Source: Stenopsyche tienmushanensis
Lineage: Eukaryota; Arthropoda; Insecta; Trichoptera; Stenopsychidae
DNA length: 64,000 nt
NCBI GenBank assembly: GCA_008973525.1
Contig: WACJ01000326.1
Span: forward strand, 124,001 to 188,000
Reading direction: 5' to 3'
The position numbers were made by a program, and so were the translations under genes. Below, one piece after another: positions 32,047 to 44,204 of the stretch (the stretch's first letter is position 1; each line of letters starts with the position of its first letter). The notes under the pieces were generated by a model. The model had not been told where the DNA came from. It saw nothing but the letters and a program-made list of their open reading frames with translations, and made no database searches.

Positions 32047-35000
32047 ATGATCTTAATCCATATCATATGTGTTGTGATAGTGTCCATGAGGGAAGGTGAA
32101 GCATACAATCATATACGAAGACCATATCATGGTAACTATACATTCTTATTATACCCAATGATCGTATACAGTATAAAGCTGGTGATATTAAAGGATTATC
32201 AATTTAATTTTAGGCGGACATCATCTTCATAATCCACCGTATTTTGATCAAAATAGCAATGTTTTCAATCAAAAAGTCAATTTGAGAGAGTTTGAAAGTG
32301 CCATTCGTCCTGCCATTGCCTATAAGGACCAAATACGAGATTATATTTTATTCGGAAAGAGCCCTGATATTGTGACTGAAAGCATCAAACAACCCAAAGA
32401 AAAAATTGTTGACGGAAAGAAAATTATCGACGAAATCGTAAATTATATACTGGATAATCCTTTGAAGAAATCGCATATATTTGCATTGCTGAAATTCCAT
32501 TGCAAAGGCACATTGGGCAAATCTGAAATGGGAGAAGAAAACTATTTCGCGAGGAATAGATTCAGTACAAATTCAAACATTGCTGATAAAATTATAGATA
32601 AATTCAATGAAATATATTATAGAATCAATGCTGAAGAAGAAGAAATCGGTAAAGATTTGACCATTTTCAAAGACAAAGTCTTGTATTGTCCAATATTTAA
32701 CACTTGGTTGAGTACCAGGCCAAGTATCGCCATTGCATCGAATGTTGCTCCTCAAGACAATTTTGGAAGTAGTGAATCTAGTGATGTTATTACAAATAGT
32801 ACTCCAGATCCAAGCGTATATTTTAGTAAGCCCACCACTCTTCAAACTTCAACGATTTCATACAAAAATCCATCAGCGCAGACTTTGAACAATCAATCTT
32901 CAGTCATCAATAACAATATAATAAACGATGATAATATTCCGTTAATCGATAATTTTGACGAATCGATCGATGAATCCATAGATTACGAATATGAATTAAG
33001 CTCTGACGAAGGCATAACATCAGATTTAAATGATCTAAGGGCGGAACCACAAGAAATACATGAATATGTGATAAAGCCTCAATTGATGTACAATAAGAAA
33101 ACTTTCGGCGATCTTATGAGCCTAAATCAAATGAAATCCACCGAATCGCCTCAGCTATTTACGGAAAATGGATCTAAAGGGAGAACGATCAAGAAAAATG
33201 GAGTGCTCAATTCCGACTTTAAGTCCTTTGAGTCGGCAACTGAAGCTAAATATGTAACCAGAGAAAGTATAAAAGCGGAGGACATTAAGTCTACGACGCT
33301 CAAAAATGTTGTTGTAGTTGAAAAGGCAATCGACGAGATAAAACAGAAAATAGAAGAAAGCACAACATCTACCGATGGTATTGAGTCAAGGGTTCTTTCA
33401 CCTAAACCGATCAGACCCTTTCAATATAAGCCGAAAACCAACGATAAAGCAGATCCCATTACAAAGGCCGACTATAGTTCAAATCCCATTTTGTACAATT
33501 TGATTACCAAAAAGAAGTCAAATGTGATCCAATCTACCTCGACTTTGACCGAGAGTACAACGAATCCTCCCCAAATATCATCAACGTCGCAATCAATGAC
33601 GTTAAAAGTAAATACGATTCGTATGCTGGAGGAAGAATCTAAGAAAACTGACAATGCTGAAAGCAGAAGCAATATTTTGGAGGAAAATATGGGAAAAAAT
33701 GTAAAATTCAATGAAGAAAGTGTGCGAAACGTCGGATTTGTGACATCAAGTTCGAAGTCGGATATTCTGGAAACTACTGGAAATAAAGAAGTGACAAGCA
33801 ATGGTAACACATCAAGAACAGAGAAAGTCGAAACAGTTACAAAATCGATAATCGGCAGCACCACTATGAATACTCTTACGTCATTGACAGTGGAAAATAA
33901 TGATTATGTCAAAATGTCAACGAATTCAATGACGACACGCTTAACAACCGAAGCACCTGAAGAAATTTACGAAAGCAAAAGCGTGCTCAAAAGCTATAAC
34001 GATATACCCGTCATGACTTCGACGCTAAAGAATAATCCGCTTAAGGTACCAGAAGATTCCATAATTACGACAGCGACTTCTGAAGAAACGGCGGCCTTAT
34101 TGGATACAGTTTTGGACATTTCGAGGAGTATACCCATCGCCAAAAACTATGCAGTGGATTCGACGACGATGCCAAATCGAGCACTTGAAGATTCGACGAT
34201 AAATGAGACGATCTTGGTGGCGAAACCTGTTGAATTTGAATCAATAGCAACCGAAAATATAAACGATTCAAACGAAATCAACACATTTGCACCGATGAAT
34301 ACACATGTGACAGAAAAATTGATTTTTTCGCCAGACATAATGGATAAAAATGACAATATGAAAGATGGAAATGACGTTACGATTGGAAAAAATAATGTAA
34401 AATCGACAATATCCGAAGACGTGATTGAAGAAGGAAGAAATGTGCCACAAATAGACAATGTCGAATCAATAACAAAGCCTAAAAATCATAATTTTAAAGG
34501 AGAAGATGTAGAAATGAGTACTATTGGTTTAATAGCCGAGGAATTAAAAAATATTCCTGTTGCTGCAATGAACAACTTTGAATTAACAACTAAAGAAAGT
34601 GTCATTGATGATGGAAGAAATGTATTGATCGTTGATAATCAAGAATCTATAGCCATAAATGAAAAATCAATAGATGTAACTACCGTAAAGTTGACGTCTG
34701 TGGAGTCAAAAACTGATGCAGTAACTGAAAAAAGTGTAGAAAAATCAATTAATTTTCAAAATATGAACGAGGAAGGAAGAAATCTATTGATTGTTGGTAA
34801 TCAAGAATCTTCAACAATAGTCGATAAAAGTAATTTATTTGAAAAATCAATAGACGTTACTACTGTTGAAGCAATTATTTTGGCACCAAAAAGTGACATA
34901 GTAATGGAAAAAAATAGAGAAGAACCAATTACCTTACAAACAGGAAACATTGGATTAACAACGAAGCCCAAACGTGTTAATTTAAAAGAAGAAGGCGTGG

Positions 35001-37850
35001 AAAGCAGCACCATTGCTTCAATAGTCGAAGAAGTAAAAAGTACACCTGAAATAATAATGAAAAATTATGAGTTGACAACTATGGGAGACGTCATAGAAGA
35101 GGGAAGAAATATATTGATAGCTAATAATCAAGAATCTACAACAATAAATGGAAAATCAATAGACGTTACTAATGAGTCACAAAAAAGTGACATAATAACG
35201 GATAAAAATAAAGAAGAACCAATTACTTTTGAAAGTATAATCGAAGAAGGAAGAAATTTATTACAAAAAAGCAACGTTGAATTAACAACGAAGACCAAAA
35301 ATGTTCATTTAAAAGAAGAAGACGTGGAAATCACCACAGTTGATTCAATAGTCGAAGAATTAAAAAATATGCCTGTAGCTAAAATAGGAAACAATGAGTT
35401 GCCAATTATAGAACATGTCTTAGAAGAAGGAAAAATGATCGAAAATCAAGAATTTACAACGATAGTCAATGAAAGTAATATAAATGAAAAATCAATAGAC
35501 GTTACTACCATTGAGTCGATGATTCTTGCACAAAAAAGTGACATAATGACGAACAAAAATATGGAAGAACCAATTACTTTTGAAAATATAATCGAAGAAG
35601 GAAGAAATTTATTACAAACAAGCAACGTTGAATTAACAACGAAGCCCAAATATGTTCATTTAAAAGAAGAAGCCGTGGAAATCACCACAATTGATTCAAT
35701 AGTCGAAGAAGTAAAAAGTACGCCAGTAACAATAATGAAAAATTATGAGTTGACAACTATAGGAAATGACATAGAAGAAGGAAGAAATATATTGATGGTC
35801 AATAATCAAGAATCTACAACAATAGTCAATGAAATTAATTTACTTGAAAAATCAAAAGACGTTACTACCATTAAGGCGATGATTGTGGCACCAAAAAGTG
35901 ACATAGTGACGAACAAAAATATAGAAGAACCAATTACTTTTGGAAGTATAATCGAAGAAGGAAGAAATATATTGATGAATGATAATCAAGAGTCTACAAC
36001 GATGAATGAAAAATCAATAGACGTTTCTACTATTGAGTCGATAATTGTGGAACCAAAAAGTGATATAGTAACAGAAAAAAATATAGAAGAACCAACTACT
36101 TTTGAAAATATAATCGAAGAAGGAAAAAATATATTGATGATCGATAATCAAAAATCTACAACAATAGTTAATGAAAGTAATTTACTTGAAAAAACAATAG
36201 ACGTTACTACTGTTGAGTCGATGATTGTTGCACAAAAAAGTGACATAATGACGGACAAAAATATTGAAAAACCAATTACTTTTGAAAATATAATCGAAGA
36301 AGGAAGAAATTTATTACAAACAAGCAACGTTGAATTAACAACGAAGCCCAAATATGTTCATTTAAAAGAAGAAGCCGTGGAAATCACCACAATTGATTCA
36401 ATAGTCGAAGAAGTAAAAAGTACGCCAGTAACAATAATGAAAAATTATGAGTTGACAACTATAGGAAATGACATAGAAGAAGGAAGAAATATATTGATGA
36501 TTGATAATCAAGAATCAACAACAGTAAATGAAAAATCAATAGACGTTACTACTACTGAGTCGATAATTGTGGAACCAAAAAGTGATACAGTAACTGAAAA
36601 AAATATAGAAGAATCAATTACATTTAATAAATTGCCCGAAGAAGAAAGAAATTTGTTAAATTTAAAAGAAGAAGACGTAGGAATAAGTACTATTGATTCG
36701 AAAGCTGTGGAGCCAATATATACACCTTTAATCTATAATGAACAACTTTGAATCGACAACTATAGGAAATGTTATTGAAATTGGAAAAAGTGATGTTGTA
36801 ACCGATAATAGCAAAGAAGAATCAATAACTTTCGAAGATATAGTCGAAGAAGGAAGAAATCTGCCGCAAATCAGTATTCTTGAATCAATAACAACGTCCA
36901 AAAATAACCATTTAAAAGATGCAGAAATCAGCACTGTTAATTCAACGATGAAAATAAATAATATGTCTGCAACTGTATCGAGCAACTTTGATTCCACAAC
37001 AATTGCCAAAAATAATATACAGTCGATGACTGTGGAGCCAAAAAATAGTTCTCTAACAGATAAAAATTATGAAGAATCAACCACTTTTGAAGATGCGATC
37101 ATTGATGGAAGAAGCGTATTGAATACCAATGTTATTCAACCGTCGATGGACATGATGATTGAAAATTCAACAGAAAGCATGAAAGTTTTGATGACGAGCA
37201 CACAAGAAAATATTGATATGAAATTTCAATCGAATTCAACATCCGAATCGACGTCGATGATGGACAGCTATGATAATTCAAGCAAAAGCATATCAAAAGC
37301 AGAATCGACTGGGATGGATATTGTAAATCTTGCTGCAAAAAATCTTGAACATGATTTAAGTGCTTCAACAGCAGACTCGATGGAAATAAATTTGAGGAGC
37401 ACTGAAGAAACATTTATTCCTACGTCATTGAAAACCGCTATTGAAGCATCTACAATGCAAATCGCTGAAGCGAGGCAGAATTTCGTGGATGAATCTGTGA
37501 CTGTCGGTAATTTGACAGACTATGCCGGTTCAGACTATTCGGTCTCTTCGGTATTTGACGACGTTCCATCGCTTCCTAGAAATTTGGACGAGATTTCAGC
37601 TACAGAGTCGTCAATCACGACGGTGTCATCCGAAGACGATTGGGTTGTCGTTCCAGAAATGGCAACGGAAGCAATACTAGACAAAAAGATCGGAATGTCC
37701 TTTGAAACAACAGTCATTAACAAAACGATGTCCAATGCTGTGACAACCAAAAATATTGGATCGTCGAAGACGGAAGAACAGAAGTTCAAAAACACCACCG
37801 TGTATCCATTCGAGATGATTGATGCGACAACAGATTTGCCCAAGAAATAA
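32047..37850 (+). CDS. Giant secreted repeat protein with an apparent frameshift
   Basis: Exon 32047-32131 encodes a signal peptide (I-L-I-H-I-I-C-V-V-I-V-S) and joins in phase 1 across an 82-bp intron to exon 32214. This frame gives 1540 residues to a TGA at 36749-36751. About 190 residues of non-repetitive, helix-prone sequence with two cysteines come first, then Ser/Thr-rich sequence, then from about 34420 a degenerate array built on (I/V)-I-E-E-G-R-N-(I/L)-L, N-Q-E-S-T-T, S-I-D-V-T-T and K-S-D-I-V-T. At about 36735 one extra base relative to the repeat consensus moves the continuation into another frame, open from 36738 to a TAA at 37850 (370 codons) with the same repeats and composition. 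AATAAA follows at 37927. No known domain. Probably an extracellular mucin, silk or glandular protein. The frame break may be an assembly error, an allele, or real. Confidence 0.8.
34420..37120 (+). repeat. Coding repeat array of the giant secreted protein
   Basis: About 16 occurrences of the E-E-G-R-N-(I/L)-L core, including divergent ones, mark irregular units, with higher-order units of roughly 230 codons. The tract 35571-35797 is identical to 36273-36499 (227 bases, offset 702, in frame), which shows recent duplication or conversion. The array continues across the frame break at 36735. Confidence 0.85.
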
Positions 37851-37926
37851 TACTGTGCTAGATTTAAAATATATTTCATATGCATAATTTAAGACTATTT
37901 ATTATATTATCGATAGGAACTTATTG

Positions 37927-37932
37927 AATAAA
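37927..37932 (+). terminator. Poly(A) signal of the giant secreted protein gene
   Basis: AATAAA 76 bases past the TAA at 37850. Its presence here rather than near 36751 supports transcription through the second frame. Confidence 0.5.
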
Positions 37933-37934
37933 AT

Positions 37935-38540
37935 CTTTGGTTATATTAATTTTTTGTTTAATTTCCTGCAAAATTATGCTATAAGAATATCAAATATGGA
38001 CTGCTGTATCAAATTTGCAATTTCCGCTAAATACACTAGCGTAACTAGTAGTTTTATAGTCTTCTAAAACCATAAATATACCTCATGAATGGAATAGGTG
38101 ACAAAGGATTCACATGACAGCAAACGGACGAATCGTATTTCCACCTAATTGTCTTCAATCCAGTAACTAGATATTGCAATTTAATACGCGTGTAATTTTT
38201 TTAATCCTTGGGAAACAACCATTTTGCACAACAGCTGATAGTCACTTCTTCGCCATGGCCCAGGTCAATATACCATCGAATCTGCGATAAAAATTACAGT
38301 GTTTTTAAAAATTGGTTTGCGGTCAAACGATTAGGCTGAAAATAAGATCATTGGTTTCATAACGAAGCCAAAAATAAGAATACATCCGCATACTTCAACG
38401 GTCTTAACAAACGCATGGGTCCATGTAAGGATTAAGGTTATTGCCACTGAAGACGAATACAAGCCAATTGCTGAAATAAAAACTAAATCTTCTCAAAATT
38501 AGTGTACAGATAAAATAGAATTAAATAAATCTTACGAAAT
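37935..38540. other. Intergenic DNA, nothing recognised
   Basis: No exon-like frame or repeat end supported. Confidence 0.45.
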
Positions 38541-38548
38541 ATCATATA

Positions 38549-39377
38549 CATTCAAACCTTTTTTTGTGCAATTTCGAAGATATGCGATTTTTTTAAAAGC
38601 ATTTTTTTATTTCATAAAGAGTACTTATCGAGATATTTTGGTTAAAATAAGAAATAGATCATCAACACTAAGGAGTTATAGCTATTTTAGTGACGCTGCA
38701 AATTGGCCGGTCCTACCATAATGAAATTTTTTAACGCGTATTTCTCGAAACTACTTTTTTTAAACACGATTGACATCATATCTCAAGTTTTAATTAATAA
38801 ATTTACTTCAAACTGGGTACGAATCTTTTCTATGCAACCCTCTATTATTCCTACCAGATTTATGTCAATATTTATTTTTTGACTATTTAAAAAAATAATA
38901 AAACTGACAAAACGAGGTCAAAAAATGACTTGACTGATTTTTTTTGAACAGTAGCCATTTTGTGATTTATTTTTTTTTTAGTTAGGAATAATAGTGACAT
39001 CTTTATTTATTATGAATTATATTGTTGGAAAGAGAAAATCTACATAGAACAATGACACTGGGTATACTATTTCTTCCAAAGAAGAGAGTGATTTTGAGTC
39101 ATATCGAAAATCGCAACGAAAATTATCATACAGCCATAATTAAAACAATTATTATTTCTCTAGTGGATGTCTGGCATTGAGATGGCAGATGTCAGATATC
39201 TTTAAAATTGTACTAATAATGCAATACGCCCTTTAAATGTTATAATTGCCTTATTGTTTTCCTGTTTTTTTAAAACTTTTTTATGCGATTTTGGATATAT
39301 TTTCTAAAGCTGTTTCAAAGTTATGCGGTTTTTAAAATCCATGGAACGTATCTACTGCACAAAAACATATTTCAGTG
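38549..39377. mobile_element. Tigger/pogo-like MITE, copy 1, with nested mariner-MITE insert
   Basis: The ends 'cattcaaacctttttttgtg' (38549) and, inverted, 'cacaaaaacatatttcagtg' (39358-39377) are flanked by TA on both sides (38547-38548 and 39378-39379). Compared with copy 2 at 39914-40278 the body is about 460 bases longer. The extra part contains, inverted, the body of the mariner MITE from 28.6-29.0 kb (shared 'cgaaactactttttt'). Confidence 0.7.
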
Positions 39378-39913
39378 TATTAGGTTGTAACATATCAAGT
39401 TGCCAAGTTGTCTTTCAATAAAGACTTCTTCAAAATTCAACTTCTTTTCGGTCCTCGATATACGCGGGTTCCTATTACGATTTTACTATTACGCAGCACA
39501 TAAACAGCAGAAGATCTAGTTTTTCAATTTTGATTGAAGATTGGTATTTCAACCACGATTTTTACAAAATATGAGTGTCTCTTGAATTACGCGGTTGGTC
39601 AAAAACTACTTCCAGACTACGATCCAAGACGCACCATTTCTGCACCTAAAGATATCCCAAAACCATTGTAAAAGAACAACATTTGAGAGACATGATGGAA
39701 ACTAATCGATGTATAATAAAATGCGTGAAAATCTTACGCGCTAGAAGTGAAACAACTTATTTAGTGCCTAGGAAAGGTTGATTTTATGAAATGCTTTTTT
39801 AAAAGTTTAAGCTGTATTTGTGTAATATATTATAAAATGTGGTAATTCTATGCTAAGTATAAACGGCGATGCAACGCATGCGCGTAGCGTGATAGAGGGA
39901 TTAGAGATAATTA

Positions 39914-40278
39914 CACTCAAACCTCTTTTTGTGCCACTTTTTTTTGTGTGATTTCGAAGTTATGCGGTTTTTTTAAAGCGATTTTTTTTATTTCATAAAG
40001 AGTACGTACCGAGATATTTTGGATAAAATAGGAAATAAATCATCAACACTAACCGAAATTTGGAAAATGTTAAAAATGTTACTTTTTAATTGGCTTTTTG
40101 TTTTCCTATTTTTTTATTAACTTTTTTTGTGCGATTTTGGATATATTTAATATAGTTGTTTCAAAGTTATGCGGTTTTAAAAATCCATGGAACGCATCTT
40201 CACTTTTTCTATTGAAGTCATAGCCTTTTTGTGCGATTTTCTGCGGAAAGCATCTACCACACAAAAAAGTTTTAAGTG
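39914..40278. mobile_element. Tigger/pogo-like MITE, copy 2
   Basis: The ends 'cactcaaacctctttttgtg' and the inverse of 'cacaaaaaagttttaagtg' form about 19-bp imperfect inverted repeats flanked by TA (39912-39913 and 40279-40280). The repeated internal word 'gtgcgatttt' and the end type resemble Tigger elements. It is 365 bp, non-coding, and uninterrupted, giving the empty-site version of copy 1. Confidence 0.75.
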
Positions 40279-40299
40279 TATTATTTTTTCCTGTCTTCT

Positions 40300-41480
40300 G
40301 GAGTTAGACAAAGGAAAACATTTCACTTTTCGTGACGTTCAGCCTAATTTATCCTACTGCAAAAAAAATCAAAATTTACAGCTCTCGCATATGGTTTGAT
40401 TGCTAGTGTTATGATTTTTTCATCATCTTTCTGCAATAGAAAAGGTAAAAAAACTGGAAAATGGGTGCAATGAAAAACAGCCAAAGATTATCATTAGATA
40501 TATTTTCGCCACTTGAAATGTTATTTAAGAAGTTAAAAAATCATTAACCAAATAAAAATGATTCAAGGATTCAAAGACTGAAATATTGAGTTTCATTTCT
40601 CACCATCGGTTTCGGCAGTTTCATACGTTAGCCCCTAATATTTTAAGCTCGTCATGCAATTAAAAAAGTTTGAGAAGCACACACATTATATATATCATGC
40701 TGCGGTGCCCCCAACCTCTTCGTCGTTAATTAAATTACATTTTTTCATAAATAATGTACCACATAAATACTTGTTTATTTTTGCCTTCAAATGACATCTC
40801 TGCGCGATTACTCTCCACGCATAATTATCTGTCCACAGTGAACGAACGAGGAATGATCTGATGATGGACCATAACTGAAGTTGATTTAAGTCTTTGTCGT
40901 GGAAAAACCTCAAACTTCATATTCTTTGATCACATAACAACATGATATTTTCAGCAAGGTCTTGTAGGTAAACATGTACAAATTATACAATGTAAACATG
41001 AACAAATTTAAAATTTAAGGTATAACATTAAGCATGGTTCATTATCTAATCGCTGTCGGCAATTGTATGCTGGAAAAGTAAGAATTTCGCTGAAATTCAG
41101 CGGCAAAAACCGCTACTTTTGATTGATATTTTAATCGATTTTTATGGAGTATTAGATTAGATATGTCAAAGTAAATAAGCATATAGGAAATTATTCAAAT
41201 ATATTATTATGAAAAAGAACCATAATATTATCATCTTGCAGTACTGATGTTCAAACAATGAAAAAATAATATTAGGGGAACCCAAATATTTTCGCGTATT
41301 TTAAGATCTTATATTTGAGCTCGATTTTTAGCTGGATGTAGTGATGATAACATCTTTGTGAGTTTTTTTTTGTAGAACTATTGTTAAACATATTTTTTGG
41401 ACAACAAATTTATTTTTATTGATAAGGGTAAAATGTCCAGACCCGAAACTATTGAATTTCACATCCGATATTGTATGCTG
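40300..41480. other. Intergenic DNA, nothing recognised
   Basis: I found no exon, transposase motif or bounded repeat over this stretch. Confidence 0.4.
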
Positions 41481-41492
41481 TTGTTTTAAAAT

Positions 41493-41690
41493 TTGGGTTG
41501 GAATGTCACAAAAGCCAGTAAAACACCCCATATTTATTGTGAATTGGTGACAGTCCGCAGATTTCAACATTGCTTCCAGAAATTTAAATCGGTAAAAAGA
41601 AGCTTAAGGGATGAACCGAGAGCCCTGTTCAGATTGTCTATAAAAGGGTTATTTTGTGTATATGGTGGAATATGCGGGTAATAATTAATT
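41493..41690 (+). pseudogene. mariner transposase remnant (HTH region)
   Basis: The plus strand reads K-A-S-K-T-P-H-I-Y, V-R-R-F-Q-H-C-F-Q-K-F-K-S, S-L-R-D-E-P-R-A, the order of the first DNA-binding domain and the D-E-P-R-S-G-R-P hinge of insect mariners. It then jumps to a piece like V-I-L-C-V-W-W-N-M-R-G (here L-F-C-V-Y-G-G-I-C-G). The catalytic core is deleted. It is the same lineage as 30690-31140. Confidence 0.6.
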
Positions 41691-41747
41691 ATGAATTAAT
41701 GAATCCGGGAAAAAAAATATCTGCCAATCTCAATATATTATTAAAAT

Positions 41748-41879
41748 ACTGTTAACCCTTCTATAGTGTCAAGATAGGAACCGCACTATAGAAATAGAAC
41801 GCTATAGATTGACTAACACGCGCAAGGGGCTTAAAAGACGCCGCAAACGAAGTGAACGCTATAGGAGGGTAGACTGTAC
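41748..41879. mobile_element. pogo/Tigger-like MITE fragment ('ctatagtg' family)
   Basis: It begins 'ctgttaacccttctatagtg' and ends 'gctataggagggtagactgt', inverted-repeat ends of the 49332-49639 family. A short internal deletion form. Confidence 0.6.
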
Positions 41880-41995
41880 TCCCTTTTTACTCTACTACAC
41901 TACACTTTTATATCAAGCAGGTCTAGCTTAGAACCATATATCCTAAATGTCTTGCTTATTGCCCAAAACTTTGCTTTTTAAATTTTTTTCCACTA

Positions 41996-42580
41996 ATGCT
42001 CTTTTCTCAGTGCAATTTCTTAACGATCCAAATAATTGCCATTGATGATTGGAAAAGGACAGAACTTATCCGACACTCGATGTTTAAATTAAGTTATATA
42101 AGTTTAAAAGACATTGCTTATTATAAATCTTCTAAGTCTAAATTTGTATTTAAGAATTTTATTATGATACACACCATTTGCACTTGTATGTGTTCGATTT
42201 TTGTTTTCCAAAGCGTTCCCACGGGAGTTGAAATGACAATTTATCATAATATAATTTATGTTTCTTCAGATAGATTGCTTGGTTTTTGGAATAAACAGCA
42301 AGGTGTGTTTGTCACATGTAGACATATGGACGATAATCCACATATGGCACGAGATAAGTCCAGCACGAGACAAGTGACTGTTTTAAATATAGTCCCGCAG
42401 TTCGAAGTCGCATTCTGGCAACGCGTGGGTGCCGGCTTCAAACTACACGGGTTTTTTTTATTTCTATTTTATAGTGCGACATGTCTTTTTGATGGCACAC
42501 ATGTATTCCAGAATTCAAGAAGAAATTCCGGAAAATGTAGCGGCGTAGACGTTTTGCCCGACCACTCAGAAAACCGGTAA
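41996..42580 (+). CDS. Unrecognised 194-codon open frame
   Basis: An ATG-initiated frame with mixed composition; the middle part (G-F-W-N-K-Q-Q-G-V-F-V-T-C-R-H-M) is GC-richer and has a possible acceptor at its left (tttcttcag, 42271). No family is recognised, and the surroundings are mobile-element debris. It may be an exon, a transposon fragment or chance. Confidence 0.2.
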   Translation: MLFSQCNFLTIQIIAIDDWKRTELIRHSMFKLSYISLKDIAYYKSSKSKFVFKNFIMIHTICTCMCSIFVFQSVPTGVEMTIYHNIIYVSSDRLLGFWNKQQGVFVTCRHMDDNPHMARDKSSTRQVTVLNIVPQFEVAFWQRVGAGFKLHGFFLFLFYSATCLFDGTHVFQNSRRNSGKCSGVDVLPDHSENR

Positions 42581-42639
42581 AAAGAAGCCTTTTTACAGTT
42601 GGCACGTCTGAAATTTGAAAAAAAATTGCTTTCTACAAT

Positions 42640-43750
42640 ATCATGAGGACTCAAATTATATTATTCTAGTCGATGATAATAACGACTCTCTTAATAAAAG
42701 ACATACGTTGAATAATATGCAGAATTAAGCGACGTTAACAACATTCTTGTCCGGAAATTATTCACTGGTGATTCACAATGTCCTTTTACAGTAGTAATAA
42801 ATCTAAACGAACATCTGTAAGCAATCCTTGCTGCAAGTATTATATTTAGTTTGATTTATTTTTAAAAAGTGGTCGGTTGAAATTGTTTTGCCTGTGAGGC
42901 AACTCGAAGAATTCCTTAGTATTCGCGGTGTCATTTGCGTGAATTGTGTCCACTTCAAACTCAATTATTCGCATAAAATAATATTGTATCCTTGACCAAA
43001 TCGTCAAGGATATTGTCTGCAATGCCCACGCGCAAAACGTGCTTCAGCAAACAATCAAATAAAAAATACACGTGGCAAATATATTAAGCGGAATGACTGA
43101 AGACATAACGTATACCGTATTCTATCTTAAGCACTTCGGATGCTGTAGAGCTAAATTCAGTTAATAATCACTTGCTGAAAGCCTTTAAAAATGATCACCG
43201 CTTCTGAAAACTCGGTTAAAAAAAGCACATTGGTAATCCAGCGCCGCTTAAGCGGCCATAAAAATAGAAAACACTCGTCAAAGTAACAAAATGAAGATTA
43301 ACAAGCGTTTATCTACTGGTTCTATTCACCGCTGTTGCATGACAAAGATTCGAACATATTGTAAATTCGATTACATATCCATAGTCTTAATCAATCGTCA
43401 TAAAATTCAATGCGCGCGCAATGAATTGTGCAGTAAAAAGCAGTGGGTCTTTAACATATTCACGTCGGGTCACGCATATGTGCGTCTTTTGAGCATTATC
43501 AGTAGACGCGGGAGACGCGCTTGCGTGTCTTTAGCTTTGTGATTCATTGCGTTGAAACAAAACGCTATAAAAAGTTAGGCACATATACAAGTTTTTTACA
43601 TGTTTAGTTTGTTAATAAGTACAAATTACTAACACGAACGAGGGAACCTTTTTTTTTATTTTCTTGTGAAGAGGCCAGTTTACTGATATCGTTTTAAGGC
43701 ATAATCAATACTATATATATGACTTGATCTATAGTAATTGGCATCTTTGA
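42640..43750. other. Mixed intergenic DNA
   Basis: Bases 43556-43625 carry the body of the 'ctatagcg' MITE family ('agttaggcac', 'tttagtttgttaat'). The remainder shows no supported gene. Confidence 0.4.
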
Positions 43751-43763
43751 AGGATTTCTGAAA

Positions 43764-44032
43764 TCTGGGCTTGGGGCGCAAAACGCAGAATACCGACCCG
43801 GTTGAGAATTGCACATTGCTTTTTATTTTTACCATTCTACTTTATATGAACTAACACTGATTGAATGTCCGTTTTTTCCGATCCGCTCATTCGTCATATC
43901 AGCGGTCCGAAAAGCGGACCGATTGAGCATACATACATTTTTGCTATTCCGTCCTCTTTTGGGGCCATTTTCTATGATAATTGTTAAGTTAAATACTTGC
44001 CACGGGCGCTTCATACTCTAGTTACGGCTCTG
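43764..44032 (+). mobile_element. hAT-like non-autonomous repeat, copy C, with right terminus
   Basis: It enters at 'ctgggcttggggcgca' and contains the family marker 'cggtccgaaaagcggaccga'. It ends at 44032 with 'ctagttacggctctg', the exact inverse of the CAGAGCCGTAACTAG end seen at 12840. This pairing defines the family's terminal inverted repeats. Confidence 0.7.
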
Positions 44033-44039
44033 AGTGAGC

Positions 44040-44200
44040 TAATTTAAAATCTTCATAGTCTTAGATGCTATATTTGCTCGTCTGCCACTTATCATCCGTA
44101 CAAATCCACTTATCTGTCAAGACCGCAGCAGCGCATGTGAAGCTTATATTTAACACTCTTTTAAAATAAGAGCGAATTTGATGCTGCACATAATCATGAT
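44040..44200 (+). repeat. Dispersed repeat, also at 54380-54500 and 57700-57800
   Basis: The words 'agatgctatatttg', 'cgtacaaatccacttat' and 'ctgtcaagaccgcagc' recur inverted at 54390-54480 and, more diverged, forward at 57705-57790 and 15860-15910. Non-coding. Confidence 0.55.
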
Positions 44201-44204
44201 TTGA

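Noticed and set aside
33151..36351. Several minus-strand open frames of 60-130 codons under the giant secreted protein
   Set aside because: They are antisense shadows of the repetitive plus-strand coding exon. They repeat with the array and have no start context or motif.
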